A model generated the notes under the pieces. That model made no database searches, was not told where the DNA came from, and saw only the letters and a program-made list of their open reading frames with translations. From contig NC_066553.1 in the NCBI RefSeq assembly GCF_024679095.1, positions 4,399,988 through 4,463,987 on the forward strand: 64,000 nt of DNA, given 5' to 3'. Positions 37,324-49,420 of the stretch are shown here, piece after piece. This DNA is from Eriocheir sinensis (Eukaryota > Arthropoda > Malacostraca > Decapoda > Varunidae). The position numbers and the translations under genes are program-made. Each line of letters opens with the position of its first letter. Position 1 is the first letter of the stretch.

Positions 37324-37430
37324 CTATTATCTTTTCTTGCCCCAACCAGGGAATACGAGACGCCGTGTTCCTGTGCATAATGACAGTAATTACACCTCGT
37401 TGTGCTCCTCTCATTTATTTACTTGTCTGT
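36051..37430. repeat. Local duplication A-B ... B-A flanking a GC-rich segment
   Basis: Block A (GGGAATACGAGACGCCGTGT) is at 36051-36150 and 37326-37430. Block B (GTTTATATTTTCTTCTTTTT then a TCTA-rich run) is at 36259-36390 and 37079-37230. All are in the same orientation. Confidence 0.8.
36757..36920 (+). promoter_or_regulatory. CRE/CCAAT cluster I
   Basis: CCAAT at 36797 is followed after 15 bases by TGACATCA (36817). CCAAT at 36838 and TGACGTCA at 36856 are 13 apart. CCAGT at 36877 and TGACGTCA at 36897 are 15 apart. GC-rich and not repetitive. Such sites bind NF-Y and CREB/ATF factors in animals. The target gene is unknown. Confidence 0.55.
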
Positions 37431-37583
37431 CTGTCTGTCTGTTCTCCCTTGTCTGTCCGTCTTCATTTATTTCTTCTGTCTGTACTTGCCTGTCTTGTCT
37501 GTCTATCTGTCTGTCTGTCTGTCTGTAATTTAAGTATGTCATTTACTGTTTATTTTATGTTGCAGATGTGTGAAAACTTACCA

Positions 37584-37655
<72 letters not shown>
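37135..37655. repeat. Microsatellites: ATCT, CA, GA, TCTG, GA
   Basis: TATC at 37135-37230, CA at 37250-37280, GA at 37285-37320, TCTG at 37420-37527 and GA at 37589-37651. Confidence 0.9.
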
Positions 37656-37689
37656 AGGGTAATGATGGTGGTGGAAAGTCTGGGTGTGG

Positions 37690-40010
37690 CGTGGGTGGAG
37701 GAGGAGGAGGTGGAGGCGTTGGGAGATAGGTGGAGTGGGAGATCGGTAGCTACATGGAAGAGGAGGAGGAGGAGGAGAAGGAGGAGGAGGAAATGGAGGT
37801 GAAGAAGAAGAAAAGCCACGAGATAGGAGGAGGAGGAGGAGGAGGAGGTGCTAGTAGTAGTGGTGGTGGTGGTGGTAGTGGTGGTGGAGGACTGCCCTGA
37901 CAGCTGAGGTGGGAGTGGTGGGTGCAAGTGCGTGGGCGGGTGGTAAGGCTGGGGGGGTGGGGGGTGGAGGGGGTACAGGCTGAAGAGAAGGGGAGGGGAA
38001 GGGGAGAGGAGGGGCGCTTGGGGAAGGGAACACGGAACAGTTGGAAAGTTAAGGAAAGGGAAGAGAAGGGGAGGGGTTGACATGGAGGGGAATGGGAGAG
38101 GAGAGGAGCTTGGGGAAGGGAAGTATATACGAGGGAAGGGAAGGGGAACAGTAGGAAAGTTTAAAAAGGGGAGAATGGGAAGTTTAAAGGGAAGGAACAG
38201 GGGAGTAGAGGGCTTGGTAGGGAGGGGAAAGAAGGGGATTTAAGGGAAGGAAACAGTGGAGAGGGGAGAAAAGGAAACAGTATAGGAGAGTTTAGGAAAG
38301 GGAAGAGAAGGGTTAAGGGAAGGAACAGCAGAGGGGAGGGGAATGAAGGGAAGTGGAGGGAAGCGAACAGCGGAATAGGGGAAGGGAAAGGAAGGGAACT
38401 GCAGAGAAGGCGAGGGAAGGGAAGCGCATTGGGCAGGGAGTGAAGGGAAGAAAGGGCAGATAAGGGAAGGGAAAGGAAGGGAACAGCAGAGAAGGCGAGG
38501 GAAAGGAAGCGCATTGGGCAGGGAGTGAAGGGAAGAATGGGCAGAGAAGGGAAGGGAAAGGAAGGGAACAGCAGAGAAGGCGAGGGAAAGGAAGCGCATT
38601 GGGCAGGGAGTGAAGGGAAGAATGGGCAGAGAAGGGAAGGGAAAGGAAGGGAACATCAGAGAAGGCGAGGGAAGGGAAGCGCATCGGGCAGGGAGTGAAG
38701 GGAAGAAAGGGCAGAGAAGGGGAGGGAAGGGAAGAAAAGGGTAGGTCAGGGCAGGACAGGGAAGGGCAAGGAAAGGAAGGAAAGGAGATTGTGATGGATG
38801 GAACAATGTAAAACTAAAATGAAGCTTGTAGAAGAGTGGCGTATAGGAGAGTACAAAGCAGGGAGAGGAGGGCAAGGTAAACGAAGAAGATGACAGAAGG
38901 AAAGGGCAAGGGAGGGGATGGAAAGAACAGTGAAAGGAAGATTAGAGAAAAGAAGGTTTGTAGAGGACTAGCCAGAACAGGGATGGAAAGGAAGAAAAGG
39001 AAAAGGAAACAAATGCGATGAGAGAGAAGGAAAGGGCAAGGGAAGGATATAAAGAACAGTGAAAGGAAGATTAGAGAAGAGAAGGTTTGTAGAGGACTAT
39101 CCAGAACAGGGATGGAAAGGAAGAGGAGGAAAAGAAAACAAGGGAGATGACAGAGAAAGAAAAGGACAAAGGAAAGGATATAAAGAACAAAGTAGAAGAG
39201 AAAAGGGAAAATAAGAGTATGGTAGAATAGAGCAGAAGAGGACAAAGCAGGAAAATGATGGGAAGACGAAAGAAAAAAGGAAGGATTGATTGATTGATAG
39301 TTTATTGTTGCAAGTAAACAACAAAGGAGAAGGGAAGGAAGGAAGGGGAGGAAAGTGAAGGGAGGGGATGAAAAGAACAGAGTATGATATAAGAGAGAAT
39401 TGAAGGGAAGCTCGTAAAAGACTAGGATAGGAGGTGACTAGCCAAAACAGGGATAGGAAGGAAATACAAACGACTCCAGCAGTAGGACAGGAAAAGGAGG
39501 GGGGGTGGGGGGGGGAGCGCAGTAGGATAGTAGGAAAACGCTTGGCAGTGATGGGAAGAATAACAGTGATGCTACATAGAGGGTATGCCCCGTCCTGCCA
39601 CAAAAGTATAGGCCTACTGATAAAGAAAGATCACCATTTTAAACACACACACGCACACGCACAAAAAAAGGTTCAGTGTATAGCTCGGCTTGTATTTAAA
39701 TCTTCTAATCAGTTCCGAATCTGATCAGTTTGCGATTCAACTTTAAACTGGAGCCGAAAGGAAGGGAAGGGACGGAAAGAAAGGGAAGGGAAAGGAAAGG
39801 AAATGAAGGAAGGAAGGAGAGGAGAAGGAAGGAGAAGGGAAAGGAAAGGAAAAATAGAAAGGACGGATTAAAGAAATGAAGAAGGAAAGGGAGGGAGGAA
39901 GGAAGGAGGGAGAAGGAAGGAAGGACGGAAGAAAGAAAGGAAAGAGGGAAGGGAAGGAAACTGGAGATAGGGAAGGAAAAAAAAAGAGGAAATAAAAAAA
40001 ATAAAAGGAA
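37690..40010. repeat. Purine-rich GGAAG region with internal tandem repeats
   Basis: An 83-bp unit with GAAGGCGAGGGAA and GCATTGGGCAGGGAGTGAAG recurs near 38405, 38494, 38576 and 38660. A ~115-bp unit with GAAGATTAGAGAA and GGTTTGTAGAGGACTA recurs near 38935 and 39065. Long frames are composition artefacts. Confidence 0.85.
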
Positions 40011-40018
40011 AAAAATCA

Positions 40019-41365
40019 TATCACCAGGCTCATAAAACTACTACCCATGGAAATACTAATCCCAGACGCTTTCGGCACTAACAACTATCATATCCCAATT
40101 TCACAAAGGGTTCATGAATGTTTTTTTTTTCTTTTTCAAGTTCATGTTGCAGAAGCCTTGTCAAACTATCACCAGGCTCATAAAACTACTACCCATGGAA
40201 ATACTAATCCCAGACGCATTCGACTCTAACAACTATCATATCCCAATTTCACAAAGGGTTCATGAGTGTTTTTTTTTTCTTTTCACGTTCATGGTGCATA
40301 AGCCTTGTCAAACTATCACCAGGCTCATAAAACTACTACTTATGGAAATACTAATCCCAGACGCATTGGACTCTAACAACTATCATATCCAAATTTCACA
40401 AAGGGTTCATGAGTGTTTTTTTTCTTCTTTTCACATTCATGTTGCAGAAGCCTTGTCAAACTATCACCAGGCTCATAAAACTACCTCCCAGACGCTTTCG
40501 GCTTAACAACTATCATATCCCAAGTTCACAAAGGGTTCATGAGTGTTTTTTTCTTCTTTCACGTTCATGTTGCATAAGCCTTGTCAAACCATCACCAGGC
40601 TCTCAAAAACTACTATGGAAATAAATACTTCCCAGACGCTTTCGGCACTAACAACTATCATATCCCAAGATCACAAAGGGTTCATGAGTGTTTTTTTTCT
40701 ATTCACATTCATGGTGCATAAGCCTTGTCAAACTATCACCAGGCTCATAAAACTACCTCCCAGACGCTTTCGGCTTAACAACTATCATAATCCCACGTTC
40801 ACAAAGGGTTCATGAGTGTTTTTTTTTCTTCTTTTCACATTCATGTTGCATAAGCCTTGTCAAACTATCACCAGGCTCATAAAACTACCTCCCAGACGCT
40901 TTCGGCACTAACAGCTATCATATCCCACGTTCACAAAGGGTTCATGAGTGTTTTTTTTCTATTCACATTCATGATGCATAAGCCTTGTCAAACTATCACC
41001 AGGCTCATAAAACTACCTCCCAGACGCTTTCGGCACTAACAACTATCATATCCCACGTTCACAAAGGGTTCATGAGTGTTTTTTTTCTATTCACGTTCAT
41101 GGTGCATAAGCCTTGTCAAACTATCACCAGGCTCATAAAACTACCTCCCAGACGCTTTCGGCACTAACAACTATCATATCCCAAGTTCACAAAGGGTTCA
41201 TGAATGTTTTTTTTTTTCTTTTTCAAGTTCATGGTGCATAAGCCTTGTCAAACTATCGCCAGGCTCATAAAACTGCCCATGGAAATACGTACTAACACCA
41301 CAACCTCTACGAAAGGCTTATCATATACATAGTTGGGTGTGAAAGCCCGAAATGTTTGAGAATGT
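40019..41365 (+). repeat. Tandem array of ~10 units derived from MITE family 1
   Basis: The phrase CACCAGGCTCATAAAACTAC recurs about ten times from 40023 to 41257, every 128-150 bases, with ACGCTTTCGGCACTAACAAC, CACAAAGGGTTCATGAGTGT and AAGCCTTGTCAAACTATC. The last unit runs on into a normal family-1 3' end (CCCGAAATGTTTGAGAATG). Confidence 0.9.
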
Positions 41366-41597
41366 TGGTCAGAATGTGTTACTTGCGGTTAAGACTGGAA
41401 ATAACTGATTGTGCTACGTATATATAAGTCGGCGGTCTGCTTGTCTTTTTGTTTGTGTAGTATTCCTTTGCAAATCGTTAATAGAGATACAATACATTCA
41501 TACAGTCTTATCAGCATACCGGTAAAGCTGAGTGTATATGCGTTGTTCTATTGCTACAGGAACGCCAGATATATATTTTTTTAAACGTCGTATTCGT

Positions 41598-41631
41598 ATT
41601 AAGAACATAAGAACGTAAGGAGTCTGTAAGA
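41598..41631 (-). repeat. LINE 3'-tail remnant
   Basis: AAGAACATAAGAACGTAAGG and AGTCTGTAAGA match, inverted, the tail at 9834-9870. Confidence 0.5.
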
Positions 41632-41824
41632 TCACCTATTTGATAAGGCTGTCATAGGAGTTTTGAGCTTTTCCAGGAGTACTTTTATGACCCTGGTGGT
41701 ATAGTTTGATCATTCTTCTGTACCATGAACCTAAAAGAACACTCATCAGAACTCGATTACTCTCCCGTTTGGCCTTTGGAAATAGTTGATGTTAGAGCGG
41801 AAGCGTCTCAGTATACCGACCTAT
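41632..41824 (-). repeat. MITE family 1 copy, minus strand
   Basis: Inverted CCTGGTGGTATAGTTTGATC, TGTACCATGAACCT and GGCCTTTGGAAATAGTTGAT, with terminus TACCGACCTAT. Confidence 0.75.
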
Positions 41825-41966
41825 AGAGCATGTTGGTCGGCTCGTCGCTTCGTTTCCCGGCCGCTAGATGGCAGCAGCGGCGCCTTGATAAGATAGCGAT
41901 GACATCCCTCCCTCTCTCTCTCTCTCTCTCTCACGTAGACACACACCTGTTACGATGCTTTGGGGT

Positions 41967-42165
<199 letters not shown>

Positions 42166-42379
42166 TAAGTTCAGATAGTACGATGATAGTATTTAATTTT
42201 TAAAGGACGTATTTGTACAGAGATTCGACTTCGCTCTGACTGGTGTGAGGAAGAAACTGCAGATAGCAATTTGGTTTTTATTTTTAAGTGTTATTGTTGT
42301 TTATACTTTAAGAATTTAGACTGGATATTTTTATGCGTTTATTTTTTATTGTTCTTTTTTTTTTTTTAGATGCAAAGAC

Positions 42380-42990
42380 AAGGTGGAGGTGGAAGGAAGG
42401 GAAGGGAAGGGAAGGGAAGGGAAGGGGAAGAAAGGAAAGGATGGTAAGAAGGAGGGAAGGGTAAGGAAGGGAAAGGTAAGGAAAGGGAAGAGAGGAAGAA
42501 GGGATGGGAAGGGAGGAAGGAAGGCAGGAATGAGGGAAGGAAGGAAGTGAAAGGAAGGAAGGAAGGGAAGGGAAGGGAAGAATGGAGGTAGGAAAGGAAA
42601 GGAAAGAAAAGAAAAAATAAGAGAAAAGTAAGGAATGAAGGGAAGGGAAGGGAAGAGAAGGAAAAAGAGGGAGGGGAAGAGTAGGGACGGGAATGGAAGG
42701 GGTGTAGGTGGTGGGTCTGTGGAAGGGGGGGGGGGGAGGTTAGGTGAGGTAGGTGAGTGTATTTGTGAAGAGGGAGAGTGAAGGGGTGGTGTAGGTGGGT
42801 CTGTGGTGTTGGTGTGGGGGGGGGGGGTGAGGGTGAATAGTGGGTTAGATGGGGTGTAAGTGGGTCTGTTGGGGGGGGGGGGTAGGTGAGGTAGGTGAGT
42901 GTATTTGTGAGGAGGGAGGGTGAAAGGGTGTTGGTGTGGGGGGGGGGGATAGTGGGTTAGGTGGGACCGTGGGAGGTGGGTGAGTGGGCC
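42380..42990. repeat. GGGAA-rich then poly-G/GGTGGGT tract
   Basis: GGAAGGGAAGGG at 42390-42690, then runs of 9-13 G within a ~95-bp repeated phrase containing GTGTATTTGTGA. Confidence 0.9.
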
Positions 42991-43124
42991 TGGGGTGGGT
43001 GGCATATTCTCTCTCTCTCTCTCTCTCTCTCTACAGTAAAGGGAACAGCTCAAGGGAAAAAAAAAAAAAAAAAAATAATGAAAGAAGTGTTTGTGGTCCC
43101 TGAGTGGAGACGCTCGGCTGTAGC

Positions 43125-43618
43125 TTCGAAACTAACCACGAGGGGTTCTGGAAAATACTCTAATTGTCATTCTCACTCAAAATTTCGCTGATTATCTCCA
43201 CCTATACCTAACCTAACCTAACCTGACCACGAGGGGTTCTGGAAAATACTCTCATTGTCATTCTCACTCAAAATTTCGCTGTTGACTCCACCTAACCTAA
43301 CCTAACCTAACCTAACCTAACTTAATCTGACCACGAGGTTCTGGAACCCAATCCAACCTCATTGTCATTCTCACTCAAACCTAACCTAACCTAATTATCT
43401 CCTAACCTAATCCTAACCTAACCTAACCTAACCTAACCTAACCTAACCTAATCTAACCTAACCTAACCTAACCTAACCTAACCTAACCTAACCTAACCTA
43501 ATCTAACCTAACCTAACCTAACCTAATCTAACCTAATCTAACCTAATCTAACCTAACCTAACCTAACCTAACCTAACCTAACCTAATCTAACCTAACCTA
43601 ACCTAACCTAACCTAACC
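43125..43618. repeat. Second (CCTAA)n telomere-like tract with interleaved 65-bp units
   Basis: ACCACGAGGGGTTCTGGAAA... units at 43134 and 43226, and a decayed one at 43329, are separated by (CCTAA)n. Pure and CCTAAT-variant pentamers run from 43376 to 43617. Confidence 0.95.
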
Positions 43619-43865
43619 GGCCCTGTTCGAGAGTGGGAGTACAGAGAAGGGAAATATGTGGGCGTGTGTGTGTGGGGGGGGAGGGGGGGGGGTCGATTAA
43701 GAGGGAATTGTGCATGGGTGGTAGAATTTAGGTGAAGGGGAATAGTGCACTGGTGGTAGAATTTAGGTGAAGGGGAATAGTGTATGGGTGGTAGAACACA
43801 GGTGAGGGTGCGGTGGGTTACATCGTCAAGCCATGGAAATCAAGAGCCAGAAAGGTGAGAGGAGA

Positions 43866-43940
43866 GAGATTCGAACCCCATTTCCGCCGCAGGAAGGGGA
43901 TCCGGTCTTAACTTAACCCCCGAGCCACAACCTCTAAGAA
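43866..43940 (-). repeat. tRNA-like SINE head
   Basis: The minus strand reads GTGGCTCGGGGGTTAAG (A box) and about 40 bases on GGGGTTCGAATCTC (good B box). No acceptor-stem pairing was found, so it is called a SINE rather than a tRNA. Confidence 0.45.
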
Positions 43941-44039
43941 GAAAAAAAATAAAAAAGCGACGGAGATGAGCACCGAGGCTACGCTTATCTATATAGCGCA
44001 TGTCCTTAACCGACCTGTATTTTATTTATACATAGAAAG

Positions 44040-44409
44040 AAAATGTCAAGAGAAAGAAGGATAATATAGGTGAGGGGGAGAGAGGGGGGGGGGGAGGTGG
44101 AAGGAAGAGGTGGGAGGGATAGGATAGGGGAGCTCTACTAAGGATAGGGATAGCAGAGGGGGGGGGAAAGGGAGTAAGGGATCGTAGGTATAGGAGAGAG
44201 ACAGGGGAAGGCTAGCAGGGTATATAGGGAGGGGAGAGGAAGGGAGAGAAAATGGGAAGGGTGACAGGATGGAAGGAGGAGGAGGAGGAGGAGGAGGAGG
44301 ACATGAGGATAGGAGGTACAGAGAGAGGCAGGGTAAGAGAAAGGGAAGGGAGGATAGGAAGAAAGAGGCAAGGGGAAGGGTGACAGGGTAGAAGGAGGAG
44401 GAAGGGGAC

Positions 44410-44490
<81 letters not shown>

Positions 44491-47375
44491 CAGGATAAGA
44501 GAAGGAGGAGGGTAGGAAGGGAGAGACAAGGCCCAAGGGGAAGGAAGTGTGACAGGGAAGAAGGAGGAGGAGGAGGAAAGGGACGTGAGGATAGGAGGAG
44601 GTAGAAGGAGGCAGCTCTAGAAAGGGGGTAGGGGGGGGGGGGGGGGGGGGGGTAGGGGGGGTCAGCAAGCAGCGCAGTAGGCTAGCATGACATCATCGTA
44701 GAGTGGTGGCAGGGGGGGGCAGGGGTAGGCAGCAGGGAGTCTTGGTGCTTGTTGATTTGCGAGGGAAGTGATAGGGAGGGGGGGAAGGGGGGGTAGGGAG
44801 GGGCAGTGAGCTTAATTTGGTGGATAGGCGCCAGAGGGTTAAGGGGGAGGGGGGGGAGGTTGGCGACTTGATTTGTGAAGAGGGGGAAGAAGGGGGAGGG
44901 GGAAGAATAGGAAGGGAAGAAGGGGGGGAAGGGAGTAAGGGAAGATAGGGAGCTAAGGGATTTCATTTGGGAAGGAGAAGAAAGGGGGAGAGAAGTATTA
45001 TTAAAAAAAGTTGTTTTGGGGAGAAGGAAAGGGAAGGGGGAGGATTATGAAGGAAGGGGGCAGGGGAGTCCATTCGGAAAAGGAAAGGAGGGAGTGATAT
45101 AAAAGGGGGAGTTGGTGGGGAAGGGGAGAGAGAGTAACAGGAAGGTAGGGGTAAGGAGCATCATATATGGAAGGAGGAGGAGGAGGAGGAGAGGAAAATG
45201 AAGGTAGGGAGCTGGGTGCTTGATTTTGGAAGTGAGAGAAAGGTGAGGGAAGTAATATGAAAAGGGGGTTGTTTGAGGGGGAAGGAAAGGGAAGGGGAGT
45301 ATTAGGAAGAAAGGGAGCAGGGGAGTTAATATAGGAAATGGGAGGTGTTGGTTGAAGGGGAAGGAAAGGAAGGGGAGTATTAGGAAAGAAGGGAGCGGGG
45401 GAGTTTTTTGGGGGAGTGGAAGAAGGGCAATGGGATTAATAAGAATGGGGGGGGTTGGGGTGGAAGGGGAAAGGGAGTGATGTGAAAAGGGGGGTTGTTT
45501 GAAGGGGAAGGAAAGGGACGGGGAGTATTAGGAAGAAAAGAGCAAGGGAGTTTGTGGCTGTTTGGGGTGGAAAGGGAGTGATATGAAAAGGGGGTTGTTT
45601 GAAGGGGAAGGAAAGGGAAGGGGAGTATTAGGAAGAAAGGGAGCAGGGGAGTTAATTTGGAAAGGGGAAGACGGGGAAGGGGAGTAATATGAAATGGGGA
45701 GGTGTTTTGGGGGTGGAAGGGGAAGGGAGTGATATGTAAGGGGGTTGGTTGAAGGGGAAGGAAAGGGAAGGGGGAGTATTAGGAAAGAAGGGAGCAGGGG
45801 AGTTTTTTTGGGGAGTGGAAGAAGGGCAAAGGGATTAATAAGAATGGGGGGGGTTGGGGTGGAAGGGGAAAGGGAGTGATGTGAAAAGGGGGGTTGTTTG
45901 AAGGGGAAGGAAAGGGAAGGGGAGTATTAGGAAGAAAAGAGCAAGGGAGTTTGTGAGGGGCTGTTTTTTGGGGGGTGGAAGAGGAAGAAGCGGAAAGGGA
46001 GTGATATGAAAAGGGGGTTGTTTGAAGGGGAAGGAAAGGGAAGGGGAGTATTAGGAAAGAAGGGAGCAGGGGAGTTCATCTGTGGAGGGGAAGAAGGAGG
46101 AAGGGAGTAATATGAAATGGGACTGTTTTAGGGGGGAGGGGAGAAAAGGAAGGGGGAGTAACGAAAATATGGGGAGTAGGGGAATTGATTTGGGAAGGGG
46201 GGAGAAGGGGAAAGGGAGTAAAGGGAGGTTGATTTGAGAAAGGGGAGAAGCGAAATTGGGAGTAATATGAAATGGGACTGTGTTTTTGGGGAGGAAAGGA
46301 AGGAAAGGGAAGATAAAGGCCGGGGAGTTACAGGAAGGTAAGGGGCAAGGAACATCATTTGAAAGGGGTCATATGCCAGAGAGAGACAGGAGGGGGAAGG
46401 AATTATAGAAGGGAACAGACCCCAGGAGACGGGACACAACCCCCGATTAATACCTGGTACCCATTCACTGCTGGGTGGAAAAAATAATAGGAAGATAGGA
46501 AGCTGAGTTCTTGATTTGAAAGGGAGGAGAATAGGGAAGGGGAAGGAGGGGTAAGAAGAGGAATAACTGGGACCTTAGATTTTGGAAGGGGGAGAGGGGA
46601 GAAGGAGGGAGAGACGACGATTTGAAAAGGGAGAGAAAGGGGGGAGGGGAAGCAACATGAAAATAGGGAGAGGGGAGCTTCATTTGAGAGGAAGGAAAAG
46701 GGGGAAATGGGAAGTAATAGGAAGGTAGGGGTAGGAGACATTAGGGAGGGGAGAAAAATGGAAGGGGTATAAGAAAAAGATAGGGATTTGAGAAGGGGAA
46801 AGAAGGGGAAAATGATATAGAGGGAACAGCTTGGAGGGTAGAAGAGGAGGAGGAGGAGGAGGAGGAGTGGGGAACAGAACATCATGATAACGTGGGAGGG
46901 GGAATGGGAAGGGGAAGACTGATAAAGAAAGGGTTTGGGGATAGAGGTACTGAAGGAGGGGAAGAGGGAGAGAGAGAACAGATAAAGAAGGAAGGGGGGA
47001 AAGGGAGGAAAGGGGGGAGGGGACCTTGATAGAGAGATAGATGGTAGGGGTAAGTTTAGCAGGGAAGGGATAGGGAGGGGAAGGAAGAGGATGAAAGAAG
47101 AGGAAGAAAAGGACGAAGAGGGAAGGGAAAGAAAGTATAATGAAGAAATAAGAAATAAGAAAAAAAAAGAAGAGAAAGATGGGAGGGGACAAGGGAGGAG
47201 AGGAAAGGAGAGGAAGCAAAAGACGAGGAAGAAGAAGAGGAAGGAAATATAACGAATGGGGTTAGAAGGAAGAAAAGAGGAAGGGAAAAGAAAGGGATGG
47301 GAACTGACAGAAAGTGGAGGAAGAGGAGGAGGAGGAGGAATGGAAGGAGAACGTAGAAGTGGAGGAAAGAGAATG

Positions 47376-47422
<47 letters not shown>

Positions 47423-47545
47423 CGATAGGAAAATAAAAGGATAAAAAAACAAACAATAAGGTAGGGCGATGAAGAGAAGAAAGAAGACGAGAAAGATGAA
47501 GAAGAGGAGGAGGAGGAGGAGGAGGTAAGGTAGGAGAAGTTTAGA
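44040..47545. repeat. Purine-rich region with minisatellites and higher-order repeat
   Basis: Almost only A/G on the plus strand. It contains (GA)n at 44412-44487, GGA runs, and from 44990 to 46100 units containing GAAGGGGAAGGAAAGGGAAG and GTATTAGGAAGAAAGG. (TAA)n at 47377-47423. Confidence 0.9.
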
Positions 47546-47579
47546 TTATGTCTGCATGAATAATACTGATAAGCTCTTC

Positions 47580-48275
47580 CCAGAATTCACTCCTCCTCCT
47601 CCTCCTCCTCCTCCTTCTCTATATGTCTCTTTGTTTTACATCATCTTTTATTTTCCTTCTTCAGTTTCCTTTTTGTTCATCTATCTGTCTTTTCCTTCCT
47701 CTCTTACATCATTCGTTAAGCCCTTTGATAATTTTCCTTCTTCTTCTTCTTCTTCTTCTTCTTCTTCTTCTTCTTCTTCTTCTTCTTCTTCTTCTTTCAT
47801 CTACGGCTTGCTCTCCTTGATTTTATTTTCCTACTTTCCTTAATATTTTTGTTTTCTTCATTTTCTTCTTATTCTTCCCTATTCCTTCTTTCTTATGCTC
47901 TTCCTTCTTCCCTTTTCTTCTTTCCGTTCCATCAATTTCCCCTCTTCCTACCTCCTCCTCTTCCTCTTTTTCTCTTCCTCTCTCACTCCCCTCTCCTCCG
48001 TTTCCTCCTCTTCCTCCATTCTTATTAATCCCTTGTCCTCCTCCTCCTCCACTCTCTCTCTTCCCCTCCTCCATTTCTCTTCTCTTCCTCCTACGTCCCA
48101 TTCCCCCTTTCCTCCTCCTCCTCCTCCTCTTTACACCCTCTCCTTCATTTATCTTGCCCCCACCCCTCATCTCCTCTTCCTCTCTTCCCCATCCTCATCT
48201 CTCCCTTCTTATCTCGCTTCATCCTCCTCCTCCTCCACCTCCCCCTCCTCTTCCTCCTCCTCCTCCACCTCAATT
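47580..48275. repeat. Pyrimidine-rich TCC/CTT region
   Basis: Strand composition flips to C/T, with (CTT)n at 47739-47797 and TCC runs to 48275. Confidence 0.9.
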
Positions 48276-48328
48276 TATCGCCCCAGGGAGTGAGCAACGT
48301 GTTCACTTTGGAGTAAAAAATGTTTTCT

Positions 48329-48329
<1 letters not shown>

Positions 48330-48372
<43 letters not shown>

Positions 48373-48496
48373 TTACACACACACACACACATACACACAC
48401 ACGCAACTCCAGGGTCAACCAGCCATCCTATGCAGCAACAATCAACCCCATGTGTGTGTGTGTGTTGTTATTGTTGTTTCAGCTATGCGGTAATTA

Positions 48497-48552
<56 letters not shown>

Positions 48553-48602
48553 ATTGAGTATAGGTGTTAAAAGACTTGTGATTCTTCTCTTACCCTCCCC
48601 CC

Positions 48603-48643
<41 letters not shown>

Positions 48644-48650
48644 TCTCGTT
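48330..48650. repeat. CA, TC, GT, TC microsatellites
   Basis: CA at 48332-48402, TC at 48497-48521, GT at 48522-48551 and TC at 48608-48648. Confidence 0.95.
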
Positions 48651-48671
48651 CGGTGGCTGCTGTTGCGGTTC

Positions 48672-49000
48672 CCTGTGATGTCACGTGACTCCAACCACAC
48701 CATTGGCCGGAAACATGCACCATGACGTCATTTCTAAGCGCTCCCATTGGCTGCTTGAGACGTGACGGCCTCAAGTCACGCCCAGACATTAGGTGAAGGC
48801 CATCCCAGTCACGAACTCACCCCGAACTCACCCCCGCGCACGCCGACAACGAGGCTCCCTGCATGACATCATTTTCCAGCCCTCCCATTGGTCAGCCCGG
48901 GCCATGATGTCATTTTTAAGGCCCCTGGTTGGCTGGAGATATTAGTGACGTCATGGATGCGGTTGATTGGTGGTCTGGCCCATGACGTTGACCAATCAGC
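48672..49000 (-). promoter_or_regulatory. CRE/CCAAT cluster II
   Basis: CRE-type sites at 48676, 48723, 48864, 48905 and 48946, plus a TGACGTTG half-site at 48983. Inverted CCAAT boxes (ATTGG or GTTGG) at 48702, 48746, 48887, 48928 and 48966, with a forward CCAAT at 48992. Three pairs (48723/48746, 48864/48887, 48905/48928) have exactly 15 bases between. CACGTG at 48682. Read on the minus strand the order is CCAAT then CRE. No TATA box was found and the target gene is unknown. Confidence 0.6.
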
Positions 49001-49024
49001 GGTGGTATCGTGCTTGTGGTGGCG

Positions 49025-49179
49025 GTTTGCAGAGAGAGAGAGAGATAGAGAGAGGAGGGAGGAGGTGGAGGGGGAGGAGGAGAGAAGCTTGTTGCGGAGA
49101 GGGATGGGAAGGAGGGAGTGAGGGAGAGAGGGTGGTAGGAAGGGAGGAAAGAAGACAGGGAGAGAGACAGACAGGGGAT

Positions 49180-49248
<69 letters not shown>

Positions 49249-49269
49249 ATTGTGTAAAGATAAACATAA

Positions 49270-49304
<35 letters not shown>

Positions 49305-49385
49305 TTGATAATAATAGTGAAAAGGATATGAATAAGATGAATAATTTAATGGTTTTTTTTTTTGGGGGGGGGGCTAATTCGTGCA

Positions 49386-49420
<35 letters not shown>

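Noticed and set aside
40047..41167. Repeated small frames containing CQTITRLIKL
   Set aside because: Frames are by-products of the MITE-derived tandem array and are not continuous. No coding family recognised.
46403..47452. 349-codon minus-strand frame
   Set aside because: Pure composition effect of a purine-rich strand without stops. Pro/Ser/Leu low complexity.
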